Shown: positions 55,289 to 64,000 of the stretch, piece by piece
How the letters are laid out: every line of letters begins with the position of its first letter
Position numbering within the stretch: the stretch's first letter is position 1
Origin: Bacteroidota bacterium
GTDB lineage: Bacteria; Bacteroidota; Bacteroidia; 2-12-FULL-35-15
Direction of reading: 5' to 3'
Length of the DNA: 64,000 nt
NCBI GenBank assembly: GCA_003151815.1
Contig: PLYN01000045.1
Span: 62,001-126,000, forward strand
Made by a program: the position numbers and the translations under genes
Notes under the pieces: generated by a model
Database searches by the model: none
What the model was told of the DNA's origin: nothing
The model's input: only the letters and a program-made list of their open reading frames with translations

Positions 55289-55317
55289 TTGATTTTGCCA
55301 AAAATTTCTTAAATTTG
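55289..55317 (+). promoter_or_regulatory. Promoter of the first large T9SS cargo gene
   Basis: TTG at 55289-55291 and TAAATTTG at 55310-55317, 18 bases apart, match the Bacteroidota pattern. The ATG is 47 bases downstream. Confidence 0.6.
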
Positions 55318-55364
55318 AACATGTTGCTATATTAATTTTAAGCATCCCGTTTTACGATAGAACA

Positions 55365-58300
55365 ATGAAGTATATTTTAAATAAATATTTTTATTTTTTT
55401 CTTCTAATTTCCTTTATTTCAAAAGGTGGAATTGCCCAGATAAAAACACCGGATCCACAAAACTCTGTTCGTTTTACTGAAAATAAAAATCAGTGGGACA
55501 AAAAAATATTGTATCGTGCGCAACTGGATGGAGGTGTTTTGTTTCTCGAAAAAAATTGTTTTACCTATTCTTTTTACGATAAAGAAACCCTAAGGGAAAA
55601 TCATATTCCGAAAGCAGAAGAGATTTCGCAAGAAAAATCTAATTCGGAACAACAAAATAATCCCCTTCAAAAAATCAAGCCTATTCGCTCACACGCTTTC
55701 AGGATGATCTTTTTAAATTCAGAAAAAAGTGTTCAGACATCAGCAAAACAAGTTACTCCCGACTATTGTAATTTTTTTATTGGCAAGGATAAAAACAAAT
55801 GGGCAGGCAATGTCAAAAATTATAAAGAAGTAAATTATAAGGACCTTTACATAGGCATAAACATGCAAGTGCTGGGACTTCAAAACAGTTTGAAGTATAC
55901 TTTTTTTGTTGCTCCAACATCAGATGTTAAGAAAATAAAATTATTTTATGAAGGTCTGAATAAAATTTCAATTCAAAAAGGAGCATTAAACTTAACAACA
56001 AGTATTAACGAAATGGTGGAGCAAAAACCTTATGCTTACCAATGGATAGGAAATAAACGCATAGATATACCTTGTGAATTTGTTTTAGAAAACACTACGG
56101 TAAGTTTTAATTTTCCTTATGGATATGATAAAAGTTATGAATTGGTAATTGATCCTGTTTTAGTTTTTGCGTGTTCATCCGGCTCTTTAGCCGATAATTT
56201 TGGAATGACGGGAACATATGATTCGCAAGGAAATTTGTATTCAGGCGGAACAGCTTTCGGGCAAGGATACCCTACAACACCGGGTGCTTTTGATACCACC
56301 TATAATGGTATTGTTCAAGATGGCAGAACTGACGTGGTAATTACTAAATACGATTCTTCCGGAAAATTTTTACAATATTCAACTTATTTAGGTGGAGCAG
56401 TAGGTACTGAAATTGTTACCAGTTTAATTGTAAATGAACAAAATGAATTATTACTGTATGGTGCAACAGGTTCTTCCGATTTTCCGGTAACAACAAATGC
56501 TTACGACACAACTTTTAATGGAGGGGATTCATTAAATTTTGTATTTAATGGAACTATGTTCAATAAAGGAACTGACATTTTTGTAGCAAAATTAAATGCC
56601 ACAGGATCTTCTCTATTAGCTTCCACATTTATTGGGGGAAGTCTTAATGATGGAGTTAATCGTAACAACGCCCAAACTGTATGGTGTTGTATCGGCGGTA
56701 GTTCTTTTTTAGAATACCCTTTAGATTCATTACAATACAATTATGGAGACCAATACCGGGGTGAAATTAATATAGATAAATTTGGTAATATATTTATCGC
56801 AAGTTCTACCCGATCTTCCGATTTCCCTATTGTTAAAGGTTTTGACAATACTCTTGGAGGACAACAAGATGCTGTTGTTTTTAAATTTAACAATAGCTTG
56901 ACGCAATTACTTTGGAGTACTTACCTTGGTGGAGGTGATAATGATGCAGGCTATGCTTTGGCCTTAGATGATTCTGCGAATGTTTACATAACAGGAGGAA
57001 CACGAAGTCATGATTTCCCTTCCACTGCAGGAGCCTTAAGAACAAACTATAATGGAGGGAAAGCGGATGGTTATATTACTAAAATTAAAAATGATGGAAG
57101 TGCGATTTTATTCTCCACCTTTTGGGGCACTAACGCGTATGATCAAACTTATTTTGTTCAGCTGGATAAAGAAAAAGATGTATATGTTGTAGGGCAAACA
57201 GAAGGTGTAATGCCTGTAACCGGCGGCGTTTATTCAAATCCAAATAGCGGGCAATTTATTACTAAAATGAACGACTCGTTAAATACATTGATCTTTTCAA
57301 CCATTTTTGGAAATGGAAATGGGAAACCGAATATATCACCCGCTGCGTTTTTAGTTGATTATTGTGAAAATATTTACGTTTCAGGTTGGGGTGGAAATAT
57401 AATTACCGGTCCAAAAACGTTCAATATGCCCCTAACTGCTGATGCTTATCAGTCTTCCAATCCTGACGGATTTAATTTTTATTTATTTGTGCTTTCAACT
57501 GATGCTATATCATTACAGTATGCAACTTACTTTGGAGGGGCTCTAAGTAGGGAGCATGTTGATGGTGGTACCAGCCGTTTTGATAAAAAAGGAATTGTGT
57601 ATCAGTCGGTATGTGCGGGTTGCGGCGGAAATGACGATTTCCCTGTTACACCAGGCTCATGGCCCAATACCGGTGCAAACGTAAATCACAATACACAAGA
57701 TAACAATTGCAACAACGGGGTTTTTAAATTTGATTTTGAAATACCATTGGTACAATCCAATTTTACAGTTAATTACTCTAGAGGATGTGCTCCCCTTACA
57801 ATCACCTTTAAAAACCAAAGTTCGGCAGGCTCCTCATTTTTATGGGATTTCGGCTCAGGAGATACCACCTCATTAGTTGTTAACCCAAGGCGAACCTTTT
57901 CCACACCCGGAACATATAAAATTCAATTGTATGTGAAAAATGCAGCAAGTTGCAACCATGCGGATACTGCGTATCAATACGTAACCGTTTATCCTGCCAT
58001 TAAACCGGATTTTGATTTTGTAACACATTCTTGTTCTAACCAAGTTTTGTTCCATGATTCATCTGCTTTTACACCTGTTGCATGGCTTTGGCATTTTGGG
58101 GATGGCGATTCAGCAACTATTCAAAATCCCACGCATGCATACAATGCGATCGGAATTTATAATGTTCAATTAATTGCATCTACCATTAATGGCTGTAAAG
58201 ATAGTGTAAACATAGATGTTGATCTGAAATCCCTTCCTATCAATATTAGTAAGGATATAACTATCTGTAAAAATAATAATACACAACTCAATGCATCCGG

Positions 58301-59006
58301 AGGCGTTGCGTATAACTGGTCGCCGGCGGCAAGTTTAAGCAACCCTGCTGTTTCAAATCCAATTGCAAATCCGAAAACAACAACAACATATACTGTTGCC
58401 ATTACTTCTGTAGATGCTGTTGGCGATACATGTTTTAGAAATCTAACCACAACAATCAAAGTGATAGACCCATCGTTGTATTTTATATCTGCAACTTCTG
58501 ATGAGGATACATTATTACAAGGGCAATCCACAAAAATTCATGCAATTACCGATTCAACATTAGTTGTATCATGGTTAACATCAACAGGAATTAATCTTCC
58601 ACAAAGTTTTAACCCAACCGTTACTCCTGAAAGTACCACAACATATACTGTTTCCATATTGGATGCAGAGGGTTGCGCTAAAAATGCAGTAGTATCTATT
58701 TTTGTGATTTCAAAAGAATGTGATCCAACAATTATTTTTGTTCCGAATACATTTACACCCAATGGCGACGGAAAAAATGATGTGTTGTTTGTAAGAGCAA
58801 ATCAAATAACCCAAGGTTCCCTTTACTTTGCTGTGTATAACAGATGGGGGCAATTGGTTTTTGAAACTACCGATATAAATAAAGGTTGGAATGGCATTTA
58901 TAAAGATATGAAAGCTGACCCTGATGTATTTGCATGGTATCTTCGTGCTAAATGTTTAAATGGTGATGAAATAAAAAAACAGGGGAATGTAACATTAATA
59001 AGATAA
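55365..59006 (+). CDS. Large T9SS cargo protein with SBBP-like, PKD and type B C-terminal domains, paralog 1
   Basis: The 1213-residue protein has a signal peptide (FYFFLLISFISKGGIAQ) and an N-terminal domain opening with VRFTENKNQWDKKILYRAQL. About 450 residues of SBBP-like propeller repeats follow (FLQYSTYLGG, LLASTFIGGS, VYITGGTRSHDFPSTAG). Two PKD domains start near 800 (WDFGSGDTTSLVVNP) and 890 (WHFGDGDSATIQNP), then Ig-like segments. The last 90 residues (NTFTPNGDGKNDVLFV, YNRWGQLVFET, GNVTLIR) are the gliding-motility type C-terminal signal. It should be exported by the type IX system and attached at or released from the surface. Confidence 0.93.
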   Translation: MKYILNKYFYFFLLISFISKGGIAQIKTPDPQNSVRFTENKNQWDKKILYRAQLDGGVLFLEKNCFTYSFYDKETLRENHIPKAEEISQEKSNSEQQNNPLQKIKPIRSHAFRMIFLNSEKSVQTSAKQVTPDYCNFFIGKDKNKWAGNVKNYKEVNYKDLYIGINMQVLGLQNSLKYTFFVAPTSDVKKIKLFYEGLNKISIQKGALNLTTSINEMVEQKPYAYQWIGNKRIDIPCEFVLENTTVSFNFPYGYDKSYELVIDPVLVFACSSGSLADNFGMTGTYDSQGNLYSGGTAFGQGYPTTPGAFDTTYNGIVQDGRTDVVITKYDSSGKFLQYSTYLGGAVGTEIVTSLIVNEQNELLLYGATGSSDFPVTTNAYDTTFNGGDSLNFVFNGTMFNKGTDIFVAKLNATGSSLLASTFIGGSLNDGVNRNNAQTVWCCIGGSSFLEYPLDSLQYNYGDQYRGEINIDKFGNIFIASSTRSSDFPIVKGFDNTLGGQQDAVVFKFNNSLTQLLWSTYLGGGDNDAGYALALDDSANVYITGGTRSHDFPSTAGALRTNYNGGKADGYITKIKNDGSAILFSTFWGTNAYDQTYFVQLDKEKDVYVVGQTEGVMPVTGGVYSNPNSGQFITKMNDSLNTLIFSTIFGNGNGKPNISPAAFLVDYCENIYVSGWGGNIITGPKTFNMPLTADAYQSSNPDGFNFYLFVLSTDAISLQYATYFGGALSREHVDGGTSRFDKKGIVYQSVCAGCGGNDDFPVTPGSWPNTGANVNHNTQDNNCNNGVFKFDFEIPLVQSNFTVNYSRGCAPLTITFKNQSSAGSSFLWDFGSGDTTSLVVNPRRTFSTPGTYKIQLYVKNAASCNHADTAYQYVTVYPAIKPDFDFVTHSCSNQVLFHDSSAFTPVAWLWHFGDGDSATIQNPTHAYNAIGIYNVQLIASTINGCKDSVNIDVDLKSLPINISKDITICKNNNTQLNASGGVAYNWSPAASLSNPAVSNPIANPKTTTTYTVAITSVDAVGDTCFRNLTTTIKVIDPSLYFISATSDEDTLLQGQSTKIHAITDSTLVVSWLTSTGINLPQSFNPTVTPESTTTYTVSILDAEGCAKNAVVSIFVISKECDPTIIFVPNTFTPNGDGKNDVLFVRANQITQGSLYFAVYNRWGQLVFETTDINKGWNGIYKDMKADPDVFAWYLRAKCLNGDEIKKQGNVTLIR

Positions 59007-59069
59007 TCCCGTATTTTTAACACTTTGGAATATTTCATAATTTCTATTTAAAGAACTATACACTTTTTG

Positions 59070-59217
59070 TTTGCCACAGATTACACAGATTCTCGCAAAT
59101 TAGACAACACAGATTCTTTTGTTGAGATTTTAAAATAATAATCCCCGCCCGAACGACTGATGTCTTTCAGTCGGGCAGGTGCGAAAAAAATCTGTGTAAA
59201 TTTGTGTAATCTGTGGC
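59070..59217. repeat. MITE-like inverted repeat between the two T9SS cargo genes
   Basis: GCCACAGATTACACAGATT (from 59072) faces AATCTGTGTAAATTTG then TGTAATCTGTGGC (to 59217). A hairpin with GCCCG/CGGGC arms lies in the middle. The 293-base spacer 59007-59299 holds no gene. Confidence 0.75.
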
Positions 59218-59299
59218 ATTTTAGTATAAATGTATCGGAGATTAAATTTCTATTTTAAATGATAAATCTTAAAATATTTTAAGATTGTAATTTGCATCT

Positions 59300-62200
59300 A
59301 TGAAACATTTAAAATTACTTTTTCTTTTTTTTGTTTCAACTTGTTTCATTCCTGATGGATTTTCCGGTGAAGTGAAAACTCCTGAACCACAAAATACGAT
59401 TCGATTTACCGAAAATAAAAATCAGTGGGATAAAAAAATAGTGTATCGTGCCCAACTTGATGGTGGTATGATGTTCCTTGAAAAAAATTGTTTTACCTAT
59501 AATTTTTATGATGAAGAAATGATGCATGAAAATCATATTCCGAAAGGAAGAAGTGTTTCCGAAGAAAAATCTTCTTCGAATCAAGAAAATATTTCCCAAA
59601 ATAAAATAGCACCAATTCGTTCTCATGCTTTTCGGATGACATTTTTAGATGCAGAAAAAAATGTTAAAATATCAGATAAACAAGTAACTCCCGACTATTG
59701 TAATTTTTTTATTGGTAATGATAAAAGTAAATGGGCGGGAAACGTTAAAAATTATAAAGAAGTAAATTATGAAAATCTTTATAAGGGTATTAACTTACAA
59801 GTGCTGGGCTTTCAAAATAGTATAAAATATAATTTCATTATTGCACCACAAGAAAACACAAACAATTTAAAACTTTTTTATGAAGGTCTTGATAAAATAA
59901 CACTTGTAAAAGGTGCATTAAAACTGACAACAAGTATCAACGCAATGGTTGAGCAAAAACCATATGCATATCAATGGATAGGAAATAAACGCATAGATGT
60001 TCCTTGTGAATTTGTTTTAGAAAATACAACGATACATTTTAATTTCCCCAATGGATATGATAAAAGCTACGAATTAGTAATTGATCCTGTTTTGATCTTT
60101 GCTGCTTCTTCAGGTTCGCTTGCTAATAATTTTGGACATACCGCTACGTATGATGAACAGGGGAATTTATATTCGGGAGGAATAGCTTTCGATAATGGCT
60201 ACCCTGTTACACTTGGAGCTTATGATACTACTTTTAATGGTATACCTAATCCTAAAAACGGCATAACCGATGTAGTGATCACAAAATATGATGCTTCCGG
60301 AAAATTCCTGCAATATTCAACTTATTTAGGCGGGGCAAATACTGAAATTGTTACGAGCTTAATCGTGGATGCTCAAAATAATTTATACCTGTATGGCGTA
60401 ACAGGTTCTTCTGATTTTCCTGTTACATCAAACGGTTGGGATCAAACATTTAACGGTGGAGTTAATTATACTCCAAGCTATTTTAATGGTAATACTTTTT
60501 CTAATGGTACCGACATTTATGTTAGTAAATTTAATGCCACAGGCAGTGCTTTGCTCGCATCAACGTATATCGGAGGCAGTATGAATGACGGGGTGAATTG
60601 CAATAACAACATTGCTACTATTTTTATAAAGGGGATAGGTTTTGTTAATGATTATGTTCTAGATACCCTTCAATACAACTATGGAGATTATTACCGTGGT
60701 GAAATTGACTTAGACCAGGCTGGCAACGTAGTTGTTGTTACCTCATCCCGTTCAAACGATTTTCCAATTGTAAATGGCTTTGATAACACACTGGGTGGGA
60801 AACAAGATGCTGTCGTATTTGAATTCAACAACACTTTATCGCAATTAATTTGGAGTACTTATTTAGGTGGCAATAACAATGATTGCGCTAACTCTTTAGC
60901 TATTGATGATTCATCCAATATTTATGTAACCGGCGGTACCCGAAGCTTAGATTTCCCAACAACTATAGGAGCCAAACAAACAGTATATAATGGTGGAATT
61001 ACCGATGGATATATTACTAAAATAAAGCATGATGGATCTGCAATTTTATTTTCAACATATTGGGGAACGAATGCCTACGACCAAAGTTATTTTGTTCAAC
61101 TGGATAAAAAAAACAATGTGTATCTATTTGGACAAACAAAAGGAGCTATGCCTGTAACACCTGGCGTTTATAGCAATCCTAATAGTGGGCAGTTTATCAC
61201 AAAAATGAATGATTCACTAAACAAAATAATTTTTTCTACCATATTTGGTAACGGAAACGGAATTCCAAATATTTCACCTACCGCTTTTTTAGTGGACCAT
61301 TGTGAAAATATTTATGTAGCCGGTTGGGCATGTGGTTATGATAATAATCGAGGACCAACAAATAATATGCCTGTCACCTTAAATGCGAATGATCCCACTA
61401 CTGTTGGCTATGATTTTTATTTAATGGGGCTTACAACTGATGCTTCTTCATTATATTATGCTACTTATTTTGGAGGTGACATAAGTAGTGAACACGTACA
61501 TGGAGGAACCAGCCGCTATGATAAAAAAGGAATCGTTTACCAATCCCTTTGTACCGGATGCGGCTACAATCAGGACTTCCCCGGAACTCCAGGTTCCTGG
61601 CCCAATAACGGAAATAATTGGAACGGAGCAAATTGTAACAACGGAGTTTTTAAATTGGATTTTCAAGTACCTGTGGCAAATGCCGCTTTTACAGTTAATA
61701 AATTAAGTGGATGTGCGCCGCTTACTGTAACTTTTGATAACCAAAGTTCATCCGGTACTACTTTCCAATGGGATTTTGGAGACAGCACTTCATTGCTTGT
61801 AAATCCAACTAAAACCTATACTGTAAGCGGAACATATTTAGTGAAATTATACATAAAAAATCCTGCAAGTTGTAATCCGAATCACGCGGATACCGCATAT
61901 CACTTTGTAACAGTATCACCATCGTTTTCAACAAATTTCGATTTTGTAACGCAGCCCTGTTCCAATCAGGTTGCATTTAAAGATTCATCAGCTGTTGCTC
62001 CTGTTTCCTGGCTTTGGTATTTCGATGATGGAGATTCGGCAACGGTTCAAAATCCTCAGCATGCTTATAATACAATTGGTAAATATGATGTAAAACTTAT
62101 TTCTTCAACAATAAATGGTTGCAAAGATACCGCTATTGTGCAAGTTGATATTAGTTCCGCACCCGTCAGTATTAGCAATGGTACCACTATCTGCAAAAAT

Positions 62201-62926
62201 AATGGCACACAACTTATCGCTTCAGGTGGCGCTGCTTATAGCTGGTCGCCAACAATAAGTTTAAGCAATCCGAATATTTCAAACCCAATTGCTAATCCGG
62301 TATTAACAACAACTTATTCGGTTGCAATTTCTTCCGTAAATGCTATAGGAGATACCTGCGTTAAAACGCTGTCAACAACAATCAAAGTAATAGATCCATC
62401 ACTTTATTCAATATCTGCAACGAAAGATAAGGATACTTTGTTCAAAGGTCAATCAACAATAATTCATGCAATTACCGATTCAACATTAGTTGTAAATTGG
62501 TCGTCTTCAACAGGAGAGAGTCTCCCGAATAATTTTAATTTAACAGTAAGCCCGGAAGTAACAACAACTTATACGGTGTCTATATTTAACTCGGAAAGCT
62601 GTGTTAAGAGCGCAACGATTACGGTTTATGTGGTTGCCAGCGAATGCAATCCCGCTAATGTTTTTGTACCCAACACCTTTACGCCAAACGACGATGGAAA
62701 AAATGATATTTTGTTTGTAAGAGGAAATGAAATTACCGAACTTTACTTTGCTGTTTATAATCGTTGGGGGCAATTGGTTTTTGAAACCAATGATTTAAAT
62801 AAAGGATGGAATGGTATTTATAAAAACATGAAAGCCGATCCTGCAGTATTTGCATGGTATCTTCGTTCCAAATGTTTTAATGGTGGTGAAATAAAAAAGC
62901 AAGGGAATGTTACGTTGATAAGGTAA
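59300..62926 (+). CDS. Large T9SS cargo protein, paralog 2
   Basis: The 1208-residue protein is collinear with paralog 1: signal peptide (LLFLFFVSTCFIPDGFSG), IRFTENKNQWDKKIVYRAQL, SBBP-like propeller repeats (IYVTGGTRSLDFPTTIG), two PKD domains (WDFGDSTSLLVNPTKTY; WYFDDGDSATVQNPQ) and the type B signal (NTFTPNDDGKNDILFVR, YNRWGQLVFETND, GNVTLIR). It arose by tandem duplication. The PorP/SprF gene that follows is the usual partner of type B cargo, so these three probably form one surface system. Confidence 0.93.
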   Translation: MKHLKLLFLFFVSTCFIPDGFSGEVKTPEPQNTIRFTENKNQWDKKIVYRAQLDGGMMFLEKNCFTYNFYDEEMMHENHIPKGRSVSEEKSSSNQENISQNKIAPIRSHAFRMTFLDAEKNVKISDKQVTPDYCNFFIGNDKSKWAGNVKNYKEVNYENLYKGINLQVLGFQNSIKYNFIIAPQENTNNLKLFYEGLDKITLVKGALKLTTSINAMVEQKPYAYQWIGNKRIDVPCEFVLENTTIHFNFPNGYDKSYELVIDPVLIFAASSGSLANNFGHTATYDEQGNLYSGGIAFDNGYPVTLGAYDTTFNGIPNPKNGITDVVITKYDASGKFLQYSTYLGGANTEIVTSLIVDAQNNLYLYGVTGSSDFPVTSNGWDQTFNGGVNYTPSYFNGNTFSNGTDIYVSKFNATGSALLASTYIGGSMNDGVNCNNNIATIFIKGIGFVNDYVLDTLQYNYGDYYRGEIDLDQAGNVVVVTSSRSNDFPIVNGFDNTLGGKQDAVVFEFNNTLSQLIWSTYLGGNNNDCANSLAIDDSSNIYVTGGTRSLDFPTTIGAKQTVYNGGITDGYITKIKHDGSAILFSTYWGTNAYDQSYFVQLDKKNNVYLFGQTKGAMPVTPGVYSNPNSGQFITKMNDSLNKIIFSTIFGNGNGIPNISPTAFLVDHCENIYVAGWACGYDNNRGPTNNMPVTLNANDPTTVGYDFYLMGLTTDASSLYYATYFGGDISSEHVHGGTSRYDKKGIVYQSLCTGCGYNQDFPGTPGSWPNNGNNWNGANCNNGVFKLDFQVPVANAAFTVNKLSGCAPLTVTFDNQSSSGTTFQWDFGDSTSLLVNPTKTYTVSGTYLVKLYIKNPASCNPNHADTAYHFVTVSPSFSTNFDFVTQPCSNQVAFKDSSAVAPVSWLWYFDDGDSATVQNPQHAYNTIGKYDVKLISSTINGCKDTAIVQVDISSAPVSISNGTTICKNNGTQLIASGGAAYSWSPTISLSNPNISNPIANPVLTTTYSVAISSVNAIGDTCVKTLSTTIKVIDPSLYSISATKDKDTLFKGQSTIIHAITDSTLVVNWSSSTGESLPNNFNLTVSPEVTTTYTVSIFNSESCVKSATITVYVVASECNPANVFVPNTFTPNDDGKNDILFVRGNEITELYFAVYNRWGQLVFETNDLNKGWNGIYKNMKADPAVFAWYLRSKCFNGGEIKKQGNVTLIR

Positions 62927-62930
62927 AACA

Positions 62931-62966
62931 CCTCTCCACTTAATCTCCTCTCCACAAGAGAGAAGA
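62931..62966. repeat. C-rich repeat after the second T9SS cargo gene
   Basis: CACCTCTCCACTTAATCTCC then TCTCC/GGAG-like arms (CTCTCC, GAGAGAAG): a degenerate family-A element in the 60-base spacer. Confidence 0.55.
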
Positions 62967-62984
62967 CGATGTAAAAAAAGAAAA

Positions 62985-64000
62985 ATGATAAAGAGAAATG
63001 ATATGGTTAACAACTGTCGTTTCCCTCTCATGTGGAGAGGGTTAGGGAGAGCTGTTATTTTGTTTCTTCTTTTTTTCTCTCCTCTCCTTTGGAGAGGGGC
63101 AGGGGGTGAAGCTCTCGCACAGGACATTCATTTATCACAATTCAATGCCTCCCCTCAAAATTTGAATCCTGCTCAAACAGGCATTTTTGATGGGGATTGG
63201 CGCTTTGTTGGAAATTACAGAAGTCAATGGTCGGTCATTCCGGTTCCCTACCAAACATTTTCTCTTTCAACAGATACACGATTAAAAACAAGTTTGAAAA
63301 ATGATGTTCCTGCCCTTGGTTTGATAATCAATTCAGACAAATCAGGAGATTCAAAGTTTAGTACCACCCAGGTTTTAATGTCGGCAGCTTATATCAAAAA
63401 ACTAAACAAAGACTCTACACACATTATTTCTGTTGGCATTCAACCTGGTGTTACAACAAAAAACTTTAATGTTAACGCACTTACTTATGATAATCAATAT
63501 GATGGTGACAAGTACAATTCCAACTTAAGTAGTGGAGAAAACTATAATAATACTAAAATTACTTATTTTGATATTGGCGGAGGTCTGGTATACTTATGGA
63601 AAAAAAATCAGAGAACTCAAGTAAATATAGGCGTTTCACAATTTCATATAAACACACCTAAGCAGTCATTTTTTAACGATAATAGTATAAAGTTGGATAG
63701 AAAAACTACAATTAGCGGCATGGTGCAATTTCCTGTAGCCGCTAAATTAGATTTGATGCCTACTTTTTTATATCAGAAACAAGGACTATTTAATGAAACT
63801 GTTGTAGGTATGTTTGGAAAATATTACTTACAACCGATCGATGGAATGACCACAGCAGTTTCACTTGGCGGATTTTGCCGTGTGAAAGATGCCTTTATTC
63901 TGGTTGCGAATATGGATTACCGTAATTTCAATGTTGGTGTAAGCTATGATGTTAATACATCTAAACTTATTGCAGCAACTAATAATCGTGGAGGTTTTGA
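62985..64000 (+). CDS. PorP/SprF-family type IX secretion membrane protein (partial, runs off right edge)
   Basis: The frame opens at ATG 62985 (alternatives 63003 and 63030) and stays open to the window end. After a signal-like segment (RAVILFLLFFSPLLW) and AQDIHLSQF it reads NLNPAQTGIFDGDWRFVGNY and RSQWSVIPVPYQTFSLSTD, the hallmark of the PorP/SprF family, followed by alternating beta strands of an outer-membrane barrel. These proteins anchor or help export type B cargo. Two family-A repeats are translated in the signal region (FPLMWRGLG and PLLWRGAGGEA), including the stretch next to the expected cleavage site. About 339 residues are visible. Confidence 0.88.
   Translation, partial: MIKRNDMVNNCRFPLMWRGLGRAVILFLLFFSPLLWRGAGGEALAQDIHLSQFNASPQNLNPAQTGIFDGDWRFVGNYRSQWSVIPVPYQTFSLSTDTRLKTSLKNDVPALGLIINSDKSGDSKFSTTQVLMSAAYIKKLNKDSTHIISVGIQPGVTTKNFNVNALTYDNQYDGDKYNSNLSSGENYNNTKITYFDIGGGLVYLWKKNQRTQVNIGVSQFHINTPKQSFFNDNSIKLDRKTTISGMVQFPVAAKLDLMPTFLYQKQGLFNETVVGMFGKYYLQPIDGMTTAVSLGGFCRVKDAFILVANMDYRNFNVGVSYDVNTSKLIAATNNRGGF
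63020..63053. repeat. REP-like element, family A, in the PorP/SprF leader, copy 1
   Basis: TTTCCCTCTC and GGAGAGGGTTAGGG flank ATGT. It is in frame and offers an alternative ATG at 63030. Confidence 0.75.
63077..63110. repeat. REP-like element, family A, in the PorP/SprF leader, copy 2
   Basis: CTCTCCTCTCC and GGAGAGGGGCAGGGGGTGAA flank TTT. It is read in frame as PLLWRGAGGE directly before the likely signal peptidase site. Confidence 0.8.

Overview
This window looks like an AT-rich chromosomal segment of a member of the Bacteroidota (class Bacteroidia or close to it). The support is: TAnnTTTG-type promoter boxes rather than Shine-Dalgarno sites; a Bacteroidota-style FtsZ tail (ending NSFLHDNVD); proteins with type B C-terminal signals of the type IX secretion system (T9SS) next to a PorP/SprF gene; PorE-like TPR/beta-propeller proteins; and 2TM-domain and FtsL_2-like small membrane proteins. 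The exact genus cannot be read from the sequence.

Layout. 1-1384 is the N-terminal part of a membrane sensor gene that runs off the left edge. 1509-3434 is a TMTC-like membrane/TPR protein. 3.4-7.4 kb is an accessory stretch: a nucleotidyltransferase/small-protein pair, a frameshifted lipoprotein remnant, an ORF6N-domain protein wrapped in palindromes, a ParB-like protein, a lipoprotein and a tail-anchored protein, separated by repeated multi-hairpin elements. gyrB follows at 7.5-9.6 kb, then a glutamine amidotransferase. 10.8-26.9 kb is a complete division and cell-wall (dcw) cluster on the minus strand, transcribed mraZ-rsmH-ftsL-ftsI-murE-mraY-murD-ftsW-murG-murC-ftsQ-ftsA-ftsZ, with a probable MraZ operator upstream. 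27.2-33.5 kb has pabB and tilS with a 3.6-kb accessory insert between them (HNH nuclease, two secreted proteins of unknown function, a secreted agmatine/peptidyl-arginine deiminase-like enzyme, and a REP-associated transposase). 33.5-39.5 kb holds small membrane proteins, DsbD, GmhA and a YifB/ComM ATPase. 39.6-45.1 kb is a tandem trio of PorE-like proteins. 45.5-55.2 kb is metabolic and stress genes (MsrB, YceI, Fe-type alcohol dehydrogenase, three tandem HSL-type esterases, ThiL, an alpha/beta hydrolase, an M24 aminopeptidase). 55.4-64 kb is two giant paralogous T9SS cargo proteins followed by a PorP/SprF gene cut by the right edge.

The most striking feature is the density and placement of small palindromic repeats. 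At least eight families occur. Many are not confined to spacers but are read in frame inside genes: murD, murC (twice), pabB, tilS, the left-edge sensor, the signal peptide of the PorP/SprF protein, the C-terminus of the amidotransferase, and the REP-type transposase itself, which carries perfect palindromes in its own coding sequence and at its stop codon. A second candidate system is the ORF6N gene, whose coding sequence and upstream region share a TCGCAAnTTGCGA palindrome. No tRNA, rRNA or CRISPR array was seen.
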